From NCBI RefSeq assembly GCF_921293095.1, contig NC_060259.1:6262001-6326000 (forward strand): a stretch of DNA of 64,000 nucleotides, written 5' to 3'. Under the pieces are notes generated by a model. The model had not been told where the DNA came from. It did no database searches and was given only the letters and a program-made list of their open reading frames with translations. Source of the DNA: Ischnura elegans. Taxonomy: Eukaryota; Arthropoda; Insecta; Odonata; Coenagrionidae. Position 1 is the stretch's first letter, and every line of letters starts with the position of its first letter. A program made the position numbers and the translations under genes. Below, piece by piece: positions 54,629 through 64,000 of the stretch.

Positions 54629-57600
54629 CCCAGATAACACGGCATTTGTATTACTTCTGTATTACATCAATAATACACAAAAAATACGTGACCAAATACA
54701 TATGTATAAGATGGAATACGATCGTATTACATCGGTATATTTCATGTAAAAGTGGTTCAAAAGTCCCTATGGATGTATGTATACGTGCGTATTACAAATT
54801 GGAAATCTGGTAACCCATACATGAAATATATATATATGTATAAGATGGAATACAATCGTATTACGTCTGTAAATTTCAGGTAAAAGTGGCTCAAAAGTCC
54901 TTCAGGATGTATGTATACGTGCGTATTACAAATTGGAAATCTGAATACCCTTACATGTAATATACATATGTATCTGCAGGCCCTCGTACATGAATTATAC
55001 ATATTGATTTTCTGACCCACATCCACTCAATATCAATATGGATCAAATGGATGAATAAATATAAGGAAACCAGAACATGCAGATAATAAAACATTTATTC
55101 AAAGAGAAAAATAAAATAATTCACACAAAGAACAAGTGTGGCCATGAATATTGCTAACAAGCATTAAGGGCCAGCAAACAGGAGGTGAAACTTAGATTTA
55201 AAAAATGGCACAAAGATAAATCAAGTACAAACAATGGTATGAGTTGGTAAATAGAAACAAAAGTTAACACGGAACAAACGTTGTAACCCATTGCACAAGA
55301 TGAAACCTGAATTCAGGAAAGCAACTCTGCACCATCAGCCACTTCCTGAAAGGAGAAAAGAAGAAGTCAAGTTTAAAAGTCATGCAAAAATATATCTTTT
55401 TGTAAGATCTGAATAGGAGCTCAAGGCCTTTCAATTTTATTTTTTTCCATTCATATAGGCAGTCAGTATTCTGTGAAGTCTGTAATTTTAGTACTAATTC
55501 TGTATTCTGAATGCAAATGAAAGTTTGGCTTCTCTGCTAGATTCCAGACATAAGTTTTAAAATTTTTCATTTACCAATTATGTCGAGGTCCCAGCTAGCA
55601 CAGATTTGACCTTGTCCTTTGAGAAATCAGATATTTTGGGGATATGCTTTCATTTTACAATACAACATTTTACATTTTACAGCCTTTCTCTTAAGAAGAA
55701 TGAGAAATATGAGAAAAGATCATATGACTACTTTTAAATAAATTAACTAGGAAAAAGTGTATCCATTGGTATGCTTATTTAGTACATGATACTAATATAT
55801 TAGTACCACGATTTAGTAGCGGATGATTAACACAGAAAAAAGAAAACTTGTGATATAACAAATTTTCAAACAATAAATTTCAAATAACCGATAATTTCAG
55901 GCTTAACTTTAAGAAACCTCTCCATTATGGATAAAAATAATTTTTCCCTAAAACATTACCTCGGTATTGACAATTCCACCTGGACTTCTGGCTTTGCTTC
56001 GTCGTTTTTTTCCGTAATCCATTCCCTCTTGTTCAGGCCAAGCTATTTACATCGTCGCCTGCTGGGTATGCGCGAAAGAGCATGAAAAGAAAATTATAAT
56101 TAATTAATTTGGCCCCTACGCACCTTTTTCTTACATGTAATGACAAACTTTCGCATGAAAGTTACGTATTTATCTTGTGTTAATAATAATGACGACATGC
56201 ACCTTGATTGACTGCATTTCAAGATGAAAGAAATATTACATTTTGCTTTCAGGGAACCGATTATACACGACCAATACTTCTTGTTCGTTAAATAATTAGA
56301 AGTAGTGGGCAAAACGGTTCGGAACTTCGGGGAATCTATTAGTGACAAAGCTACGCTGATAAGTCTACGGTCATAGATATTATGACTAAAGCATAGGATA
56401 ACTAGGAATGCAAGAACTACAATACCGTAGGTTGTGGTAATAAACAGCAATAAAACAACTCACACGTGAACGAAAACATTCCTTTAAACAATTTTTTCTG
56501 CTCTTAATTAAGAGCAGAAAAAATATAACCCATTGCGCCAATAGTTGTATCCAAAATATACTCAAATAACATAATTAATGTAGTCTATGTAGGCGTACAA
56601 TGTAATTGCGACGTAATTTTACCAAATTACTAATAAATAGAAGGTTTTAATCGTGTAGTAGCACATCTTTAGTCAAAAATATTGAAGAATACGCGTATAC
56701 GAAAATACTCTCGTGAAACACTGGAGAACTACTTGCATGGTTTACAGTGATATCAATCATTTCACCCACAATAAAAGATAAATCAAACCTTACCTTAATT
56801 ATCCAGTGACAGGAAGCTGTTGGAGTTGGCTTGCACGAATCGCAATAACGTGCGGGATTGAAGCAGATTTCCAGCAAAACATAGCTTCGGGTTGAGCACA
56901 CAATCCACACGCACCGGTTATCGAGGATTAAAACACTATGTCAACTCTTCCAATACGTATAATAATACAAACAAATATAAAATTAACTATACATCAGTAG
57001 CCGGAGTTCCTCCTACTGCATGTTCTCGTAGTCTCGAACGAAATGCCGAGCTTAACTGTTAACGAGATTATAACTGTATCACTCCCACTCACTTCCCTAG
57101 CTTATTGCGACAGTGGAGACGCAGAATTGAGAATTTAATTTTTTTGTTTAAACGGTTATATTACAATATTGTTTAAAAATTAAACTTCGCTTTTACTTTT
57201 GCTATGTGCAACAACTATTTTTTGTATTTTTCATGTAGTATGAACTATTTTTCCATGTGTATATTTCGCGGATGGAAACTGAATTTTACATATGTAATAC
57301 GTCTGTATTTCGCGTGCATTTACAAATTAACATAAATATGGCCGCCATACTACCCTTGCTCATATCGACCAGTATATGATTTATTTTTAAGCTTTCTGGG
57401 TATAAATTCGAATGGATGAATGATCATTAAAATGAGGAAATCTGGCGTTTGCAGTGAACATATTATTTTTGGAAAAAATGTTTATGAACATTTCACAAGA
57501 CGCCACGAAAATCCACCTCTCAAAAATTACAGGAAATATACATAATGTATATTTTGTGTATTTTTGACCACATTTACATATGTATTTCCTCTGTATTCAT

Positions 57601-57880
57601 GCATATGTAAAAGTGGTACGTGTTTCACGATATTTACATTTGTATTTTTTGTATATTTTTTACCACATTTACATAAGTATTCAAATTTCAAAAATACACA
57701 AAATTACAAATGTATTTATCGTGTAACACGTACCACTTTTACATATGTATGAATACAAAGGAAATACATTCAATAATAAACATGTATTGCAGATGTAATA
57801 CATAACAAAAATACATATGTATGTGACCCATGAAAATACAATATAAATACATATGTATATCCAAATGTGTGTTGTTGGGG
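54629..57880. mobile_element. CMC-like element with TACATATGTA repeats
   Basis: Left end CCCAGATAACACGGCATTTG and complement of right end CCCCAACAACACACATTTGG are imperfect inverted repeats flanked by AA on both sides. Both subterminal zones (54,640-55,020 and 57,240-57,870) are packed with ATACATATGTAT-type palindromes. The left zone includes a 134-bp tandem pair (about 54,699-54,965). No transposase is present. A possible short spliced unit lies inside on the minus strand. Confidence 0.65.
55092..56067 (-). CDS. possible short spliced ORF in the element
   Basis: On the minus strand an exon follows a CTCTTTCGCGCATACCCAG acceptor (56,068). It contains ATGGATTACGGA near 56,024 and reads MDYGKKRRSKARSPGGIVNT and E up to a GTAATG donor near 55,961. 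It joins in frame to a terminal exon after TCCTTTCAG (near 55,348): EVADGAELLS, stop. AATAAA follows near 55,092-55,097. A non-coding first exon with a GTAAGG donor may lie near 56,797-56,930. About 31 residues are encoded, with a basic N-terminus. It may be what remains of the coding transcript of an internally deleted element. Confidence 0.3.
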
Positions 57881-59127
57881 AAGATTAACCTTCGCCACTT
57901 CACCAATGGAGCTGTTTAAGGGTAGGGCATTCTGTAGTATTTAAGTTAGGTTCAATGGAAAAAACGAACTAAAATTAATTTATTTCAACTATATGAAAGG
58001 CTATTGAACCACGAAGCCGGCCCATAGCTGAGGTGAGATTATTCGAACTTTATAAGTCTTCGAGCGACCACAAATGTAGACGGCGAAGCCGGAACCGGGG
58101 CCCCTTAACGAGCGCGCGGAGCGTGCGAGAACCACATATAGACGTCTACATCTGGTTTACATATGGTATTCTGCAAACTTTGTGCTCTCAGGGATGGTGA
58201 ACATATTTCCACCTCGAAGCTGTCGATGATACTTTCAACTTAAAAATACCTTGCCTGGAGGGCGACAGGAAGCTCTGAGGAAGCCAGACTATTGATGTTT
58301 CAATTTAGTAGCGATAATATAGACGAACTTCCAACACAATCTACCATCTAGTGACTCAAAAACCCCGAAGCCACTTCCTATTCTGCAGAAAGAATCGGTC
58401 AATCGCACTTCGATCAATATAATAAACACGTCTTCAGGTGTTAATAAGTTACTTTTGTATTGAAAGCCTTCCTAAAGTAGCATTAAAATGTGAATATTTT
58501 CCAAACAGAGTCTTTAATACATTTTGGGAGCTTTTCTCACGATATATCTGAAACCTACTCTAAAGGCGAGCTCATCGTCATTGCGATCGGTTGTCACTTA
58601 AAAATTCCGTATCGGAAATCCTAGAGGGATGACCTTCGACGATGACCTTGATCACCTGCACTCTCACTATCACTGGAACCCGTGGTGAAAATATCATCCC
58701 AATCCAATTTCTATTTGGTTTTAACTGGGGAAAGATCAACATGTGAGGGAACTGCGCATTCTATGGGCAACTTCGGGTTTGACATTCCCTCAAACACCCC
58801 ATTTCCCCTGTGGTGCACATCAGTCCTATCTTTATACGATGGCCTGACAACCTTTAAATGGATCCTTGGTTTATCCTGACAACCAACTAGATGGAAATTG
58901 CTGATCCACACGTCTTCCTCTATCTCCACAGTTTCCAAATCAAGGGCCGCGGAACAACTCAAGTAAAAATTTCTCCCTTGAGACTTGACTGAAACTGGGC
59001 TGAAATAACCTTGAAACTCACTGCCTTGCTTCTATGCTGAAACTGCATTGAAATTGAAACAAACCAGTGGAGTTTGGAAGAGGGATGGCAGTGCAGTAGC
59101 AGTGCAATTAAGAACTCCAGCTACTCC
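57881..59127. other. unassigned; coding-like block on minus strand
   Basis: 58,962-58,711 (minus) reads MSCSAALDLETVEIEEDVWI followed by SNFHLVGCQDKPRIHLKVVR and PSYKDRTDVHHRGNG. It looks like diverged protein sequence but I cannot place it or find splice partners. The rest shows nothing clear. Confidence 0.25.
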
Positions 59128-59130
59128 AAT

Positions 59131-59317
59131 GAAACTCCCTTGGCCGACTAAACTGAAACTCCCTTGGCTAGCTACACTGAAACTCCCTTGGCCACTAACT
59201 AGACTGAAACTTCCTTGGCTACCAGCTAGACTGAAACTCCCTTGGCCAGCTAGACTGAAACTCCATTGGATAGCTAGGCTGAAACTCCCTTGTATGCCAG
59301 GCTGAAACTCCCTTGTT
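59131..59317. repeat. minisatellite, eight units of 23-27 bp
   Basis: Units begin GAAACTCCCTTGG at 59,131, 59,155, 59,179, 59,206, 59,233, 59,257, 59,281 and 59,304 (spacings 24, 24, 27, 27, 24, 24, 23). The linker is CTAGCTA-ACT-like. The minus-strand frame reads QGSFSLAG-type repeats through seven units; the last spacing breaks the frame. Confidence 0.85.
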
Positions 59318-59579
59318 TGGCTGAATACATTTCCTCTACCCAATCCATTAAAATTCCCTCGTCAAATCATATGAATACAGTAAATTAACAACTTGCGCAA
59401 CCCAGCCAACAGTGGATGATCACATAACAGATTTCTCCCACAATTTTGCATGCATGATAAGAGATAAAGGGTGGATAGGTGATTGCGATCAACAATAGTT
59501 ATTATAACTGCAATGACCACAACATTTTTCAAGACACAATTTATTAGAACATGAAAATACATCAATAAATTAATAACTG

Positions 59580-60055
59580 TTAAAAGCACATACAAAAATA
59601 TTCCAAATGAAAGAAGTCATGGAAGTTAGATGCTCCTGAAAAAGAGAAGAAACATGACTGATGAGAGACACAAACGACTTAACTCAAAATCAAATTAGCA
59701 AAATTGCACATGAAAAACTCTCCTTTACTTGGCTTATTAGTTATATGGTGCATTAATGTGAACCATTCAAATTATAGAAAGCAAAACTTAAATCATCACC
59801 GAGGAAGCATGACTTTGCATCATAGTTAAATGAAAAACGAAGCGATGACTCGTTACTTAGGCTATGTGTGAACTCCAAACGAAAACCACGTAAGATTCCA
59901 AAACATTCAGCAGTAACTAATAAGTATAAGCAGTAAATATACATTGCACTATAGCGAAACATACCCGCATTCCTTATTTCTTCGAAAGCCAACTCGAGCT
60001 CACCGAGTCCTGTCCTCCGCAGGATGACTAACGGACGGCGCGGCATCCGCGGCAT
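59580..60055 (-). CDS. possible two-exon small gene, 48 residues
   Basis: Minus strand, exon 60,055-59,965 starts MPRMPRRPLVILRRTGLGEL followed by ELAFEEIRNA, then a GTATGT donor. It joins in frame to 59,635-59,580 after a CTTTTTCAG acceptor: ASNFHDFFHLEYFCMCF, stop. AATAAA lies about 50 bases further on (near 59,540). The order exon, donor, acceptor, stop and polyadenylation signal is gene-like, but the ORF is short and could be the 3' part of a larger gene cut by the element that begins at 60,071. No known domain. Confidence 0.3.
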
Positions 60056-60645
60056 TGATGACCGGTCGGTCCCTAGTAGCAATTGATATCTATACAATAT
60101 CCATACAATATCTATAATATCCAAAGGATATCCAATTTTCATCCAACAACTTTGCTTAGATATCCACATAATATCCGAAGTTGCCGCCAAATGCCATCCA
60201 TATAATCTCCAACTTGGATATTAATCCGATATCTAATTCTTATCCCTCATGGATATTAACCAGATTGGGGTCCCCATCCTCCTCTTAGGAGAATTTGCAA
60301 TCAGGATTAAAACGATCAGTAACATGTGATCACTGTGCCAAATATTTTTAGCCTAAGCTTTTAAAGAACATGAACAGAGTTGCTGACCTATAAAAAATAT
60401 TGGGGGCCCATTCTGGGGGTCTTGCCCCCCTGATGAACTCCTCCTATTGTTGCAATCAATATTCAACCATACAAATTGTGCATATAATTGCTCTACCTAA
60501 TTTTTAAAGTCTAAATTATTTACAGCGAGTGTGTAATGCATTTTCAAGAGGGAGATTGAAAATACATATTTCACTCTCTCACTGGAAAGAATTCGACAGG
60601 AAATACTGAGGACAGTAATTATATGCACATAATTTATATACGGTT

Positions 60646-61001
60646 CAGGCGCGCCGACTTACAAAAAATATTGGGGGGGCCCTAACCGGGGATCTTGCCC
60701 TGGGAAATTTTATAAGTAGTGAGTTTTAAGTTTTTTAAGCATTTTAGAAGAGTCATATGATCAACATTAGAACACTGATAACTCGAATCTCGATATCTGA
60801 ACACTGCGGGGAAAATCGATAAGCCTGACACATCATTTCCTCACACCCATAAGGAATTTTTGAGGGGGCTCGGGCCCCTTCAGGCCCCATGGAGTCGGCG
60901 CCACTGCATAATATAACTTAATTAATTTCTTGAATTATTGGGGGGGCTCCGCCCCCCAAAACGAATTATTGAGGGGGCTCGAGCCCCCTCAGGCGCCTAT
61001 G
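60646..61001. mobile_element. hAT-type MITE, 356 bp, nested
   Basis: Ends CAGGCGCGCCGAC and (complement) CATAGGCGCCTGAGG. Flanked by a perfect 8-bp duplication ATACGGTT (60,638-60,645 and 61,002-61,009). Interior G-rich blocks (GGGGGGGCCC, GGGGGGCTCCG) repeat. A related partial block lies at 60,388-60,430. Confidence 0.75.
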
Positions 61002-61482
61002 ATACGGTTTCATATTCAAATGAGAAATTCACTATAAATTAAGTAATGAACCCAATCAAGAGAATATAAAGACCAATTTCTTTGAAAAAGTCATGAGAAA
61101 CTGGCATGGTTAATTTTAGACAGACTCATTTGGTTATTAACACAAAAATAAATTCTCGTATTTTTATGCATTTATGTAATCACAAATCTATTTATTTTCT
61201 AATGTATCTCAATTCCCAAAATGGAACAACCAAAGAAATAAATTTTCTAACAGAATTTTAAAACAAGTTAGACTAATAAACAGCACACTAAAGAATACTT
61301 CCACAAATATATAAAATTTAACATTAAAAAGAAAATTTAATATTGTCATTCAATATAACTTAAAAGTTAAAACACCAATTGACGTAATATGGGAAAATTA
61401 ATTCCACACTATTGCCACTAATAAGTGAGAACTGCAATATTGATTAGGATGGTCAATATGATCGCCTTTCCTCTAGGCATCC

Positions 61483-62010
61483 CTAAATTTGGCAATCCTT
61501 TATGTAATTTTCTGGTTCCTTAGATGAAGCACTTAGGTGGTAACGTCGAACTGCATCTGTAAAAGAAGAGGTATTCCCTATGACAATGATGTCAAAAACA
61601 TGTAGTCCAATTAATCATCACAGGTAATTTATAAAACTTTTGGAGGAACAATTTATTGGAAATTAAGGAAGAGATATTTAAAACAATAACTTATGTAGTG
61701 GGGATGAAGAGCTAAAGAAATAAGCCTTACTGAAGAAAGGGATAGATGTTTGTTCGGGCGTTTTCACAAATAAACATCCATTTGATTTAGAATTGCCCCT
61801 GCACTATCTACCCTCTCATCTAATGATGAAAAAATGTAATATAAAACTTACCAAAAATTATTGCTTTCAGGCCAAGCTCAGAAAATACTCTTTTCTTTTT
61901 GTAGCCCATCCGGCTATAGTTTGCTGACAAGTTGTCTTTCATGACATACCGGAAAGTTCGTACAATCATTTCCTTAAAGTGTTGCCTCCAATGAGGGCCA
62001 ACTCTGAAAT
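61483..62010 (-). CDS. DUF4806 protein, last two exons
   Basis: Minus-strand exon 62,010-61,852 lies between CATTGCAG and a perfect GTAAGT. It reads FRVGPHWRQHFKEMIVRTFR, YVMKDNLSANYSRMGYKKKR and VFSELGLKAIIF. It joins in frame to 61,556-61,483 (DAVRRYHLSASSKEPENYIK, DCQI, stop). This aligns in layout with exons 7-8 of the DUF4806 gene at 50.5-50.9 kb: both penultimate exons end in ATAATT...G with the same phase and continue with an Asp-Ala start (DAF or DAV). The expected upstream exons could not be identified between 62 and 64 kb. The C-terminal WLRHA-type motif is degenerate. It may be a partial or diverged copy. Confidence 0.6.
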
Positions 62011-63480
62011 CTGCAATGAAATTAACAAAGTAAATACATGTTAATCTTCATTTTCAAAGGTAGATGTGTCAAGTCTTTCACAGAATGGCAAATATTCATG
62101 ATGATACAATTTTATAGGAATCTGTCGCATGAGACATTTAACCTAACAATAGTTTCACCAGCATTATTGCTAGTTTCTTCAGGTTTTATTGGCAATTCAG
62201 TTATGTCCTGTTTATTGCACATTGAATTCACAAACTGATATCCAATATACATTAAAACCAGTTGAGATATTATTTTTCGAAGATATTATTTTTTCCTCAA
62301 TTCCAACTTCTACAGAAATTGCCAGCAAATTGTGAAAATTGATAACGATATAATCTCTTTATGACTTCCCTTGCAATTTAGGCATTTGTGAAAAATGAAC
62401 TGAAGCACAAATCAATACCTAGATGATAATGATCGGAGAGAGTTAAATTGATGGCTATGTTATATGAACAGCTTATTAATTACTATAATTATTCGACATA
62501 TTTTTATTGGTTATTCATTTTCATGAAAAAAACCTTCGTATACGAGTTATTGAGACTGATACTTAAATACCATAACGAACTGCTAACAAAGTGGATTCTT
62601 CTGCGAGAAACCTGATATTTCAACTTAATCGGTGAATGGATTGTATTTTTACTATGGCCGCGAAAGCTAAGATCATGCTTAGTTGTGTTTACACTGTGAA
62701 CATAGTAATTAATAATCTTAAATACTTATTGGATATAAATTAGCGGTTCATTAATCGTATTATTACATACGAAAGGGTACATGGGCACAAGTTCGGTGAT
62801 TCACTGACGAATCGAAAAAATGTTCCATTTACTTACAGGGTCAGCTCAGCAGATATGTGTTGATGATGACAAAGGTATCTTCTTATATCTCTTCGTGCCA
62901 CTAAGATCCACTTTATCCGGTAATTCAAAATACAGAAACTTAATCCGGCGTTGATTTCAAAGTAGTTGTGTTGGTTGGGAAAACTGTGGGCCAAGGTAAC
63001 ACAACTTTTCAAAGCGCCTGAAATAGTATTTTTCCAATTCCTTTTTGCCAGTCTTCACAGCGAAACACGGATTATTTTCGTCGTCCTTAGCATACTTCAG
63101 CGTAAATTTGCTTGTAAGATAAGATTCTACTGCATAGCTAAATTCGCAAAGTCAAAAAACACAGTAACTACGAATGTAAACAGTTTCAGCTGTGGTTTCA
63201 GGAACATTTGCGATGGCCTTGGCGATGGCAGTTGGGTCACGTGCAATGCAAGATGGCCGCCGGTCTTTATGGCGCAAGTTTCAAAATAAGATATTTAATC
63301 CGTTATATTGAAAAATAATTACGCAATATAATAGGCAAAATATGTAACTTAGGTATTTATAACGCCAAATATATATTTCCCATAGTTACCAAAAGTTACG
63401 AAAATACTTGCTTGTCCCTATTTTCACTTTTTGTTGCCTAAATTATATTTGCAGTCCTTTATCATTGCAACCATAGTATA
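62011..63480. other. unassigned; possible upstream region of DUF4806 copy
   Basis: AT-rich with a possible minus-strand exon end (ACCCT then GTAAGTAAA near 62,837). An AAGATGGCCGCC motif near 63,249-63,260 resembles a YY1-type promoter element and could lie upstream of the minus-strand gene. No confident exon. Confidence 0.3.
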
Positions 63481-63485
63481 CATCA

Positions 63486-63754
63486 CTAGCGCAGCGAGGG
63501 GGGTTTGGGGGATAAACCTCCCTACCCTTAGAGCTTAGGGAAATTTTAAAGTTTAATCCATTTCTTTTAATTTGATTAATATTACTGATAGAATATATAG
63601 TGTGAGCGATCAATAAAATATCCCTCAGAAAGCCGTAAAACTCACCTTTTGAGACATTTATCTGAAAATTATTCTAGGGGAGGGCCCTTGCATATCCCAC
63701 TTACCCTAGCGGGTATTCCAGACCCTCAGACCCCCCAGTGTTAGTTGCGCCTAA
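63486..63754. repeat. possible MITE with G-rich ends
   Basis: CACTAGCGCAGCGAGGGGGG near the left and CCCCCCAGTGTTAGTTGCGCC near the right form rough inverted ends. No target duplication found. Confidence 0.3.
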
Positions 63755-64000
63755 AACCATTTCTTCCTGGCTGCTCCCCTGGTGCACAATGTATTCACTA
63801 ATTATGTTCAGGTATGTTTGAATGGAATTAAAGAAATGTCTATCATTCCCATTAATATCCAAAAGTCAATAGAAAATTAACATCATTACAATATCCACAC
63901 AATATTACTTTTGGATATTATGCTTTTTCAAAAAGCCAGCACATATCAATATCCTCACAATATCCATACAATATTACTTTTAGATATAATGCTTATTGGA

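Larger units (their letters stand above)
60071..64000. mobile_element. CMC-like element with GGATATCC repeats, open at window end
   Basis: Possible left end CCCTAGTAGCAATTG at 60,071 leads into dense ATATCC / GGATAT motifs (60,088-60,260). The same motifs return at 63,850-64,000 (AATATCCACACAATATTAC and AATATCCATACAATATTAC, a tandem pair with a period of about 75 bp), so the right end is probably just outside. Inside are DUF4806-type exons on the minus strand and a nested hAT-type MITE. The boundary at 60,071 is tentative. Confidence 0.5.

Noticed and set aside
55590-56071. Separate element with CCCAGCTAGC and CTGCTGGG ends
   Set aside because: Ends pair over too few bases, flanks do not match (GT against TA), and the right end coincides with a splice-acceptor-like sequence.
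56100-56450. 116-codon minus-strand frame with a hydrophobic start
   Set aside because: Lies within an intron-like part of the 54.6-57.9 kb element; a hydrophobic N-terminus in AT-rich DNA is expected by chance.
62966-63289. 107-codon plus-strand frame
   Set aside because: No motif, and it lies opposite the likely upstream region of the minus-strand DUF4806 copy.

Overview
The window looks like repeat-rich, non-coding-dominated nuclear DNA of an arthropod, most likely an insect. The evidence is GT-AG introns, AT-rich intergenic DNA and a typical mix of arthropod transposons: Jockey/CR1-like and RTE-like non-LTR elements, Ty3/gypsy-like LTR elements, Tc1, hAT and TTAA-site MITEs, Penelope and EnSpm/CACTA (CMC). 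I cannot name the species. No tRNA, rRNA, CRISPR array or prokaryotic operon is seen. All family calls come from reading translated motifs; no database search was run.

Layout. 0.6-2.2 kb: spliced but broken CGGBP1/hAT-like gene. 4.3-9.0 kb: retroelement 3' tail, three hAT-type MITEs with 8-bp target duplications, and a CpG-rich stretch with two CRE motifs. 10.3-11.6 kb: 5'-truncated non-LTR insertion inside an older direct repeat, plus an RTE 3' fragment. 12.4-17.1 kb: dead Jockey/CR1-like element, itself interrupted by a solo LTR with a perfect 4-bp duplication, followed by a second copy in reverse. 19-22.4 kb: Tc1 relic and another transposon-like relic. 23.1-23.4 kb: TTAA MITE. 23.9-29.2 kb: young LTR retrotransposon with nearly identical LTRs, gag-protease and integrase, but with most of RT and all of RNase H missing. 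31.2-32.8 kb: THAP-domain exon and a Penelope fragment with a 59-bp inverted repeat. 37.5-38.4 kb: RTE endonuclease joined to another RT fragment. 38.8-40.7 kb: large foldback element.

The right third (41.7-64 kb) is a cluster of elements with CCC...GGG termini, 2-bp target duplications and palindromic subterminal repeats. The best one, 44,206-51,335, appears intact. It has terminal inverted repeats, a 668-residue EnSpm/CMC-type transposase, and a second, eight-exon gene encoding a 348-residue DUF4806 protein. The first coding exon of the DUF4806 gene (ATG AAG) lies upstream of the transposase, so the whole transposase ORF sits inside its first intron. The same ATG makes only a 5- or 11-codon upstream ORF if the transcript is spliced or retained toward the transposase. 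One transcript could therefore switch between two proteins by splicing. A second element (60,071 to beyond the window) carries a related DUF4806 3' end. Each neighbouring element has its own palindrome (GCAACGTTGC, TACATATGTA, GGATATCC, GGAATATTCC, TGTTC-GAACA). This suggests a diversifying set of binding sites.

Large parts of the window (about 33-37.5 kb, 17.3-18.7 kb, 8.9-10.3 kb, 51.3-52.8 kb) show nothing I can interpret.
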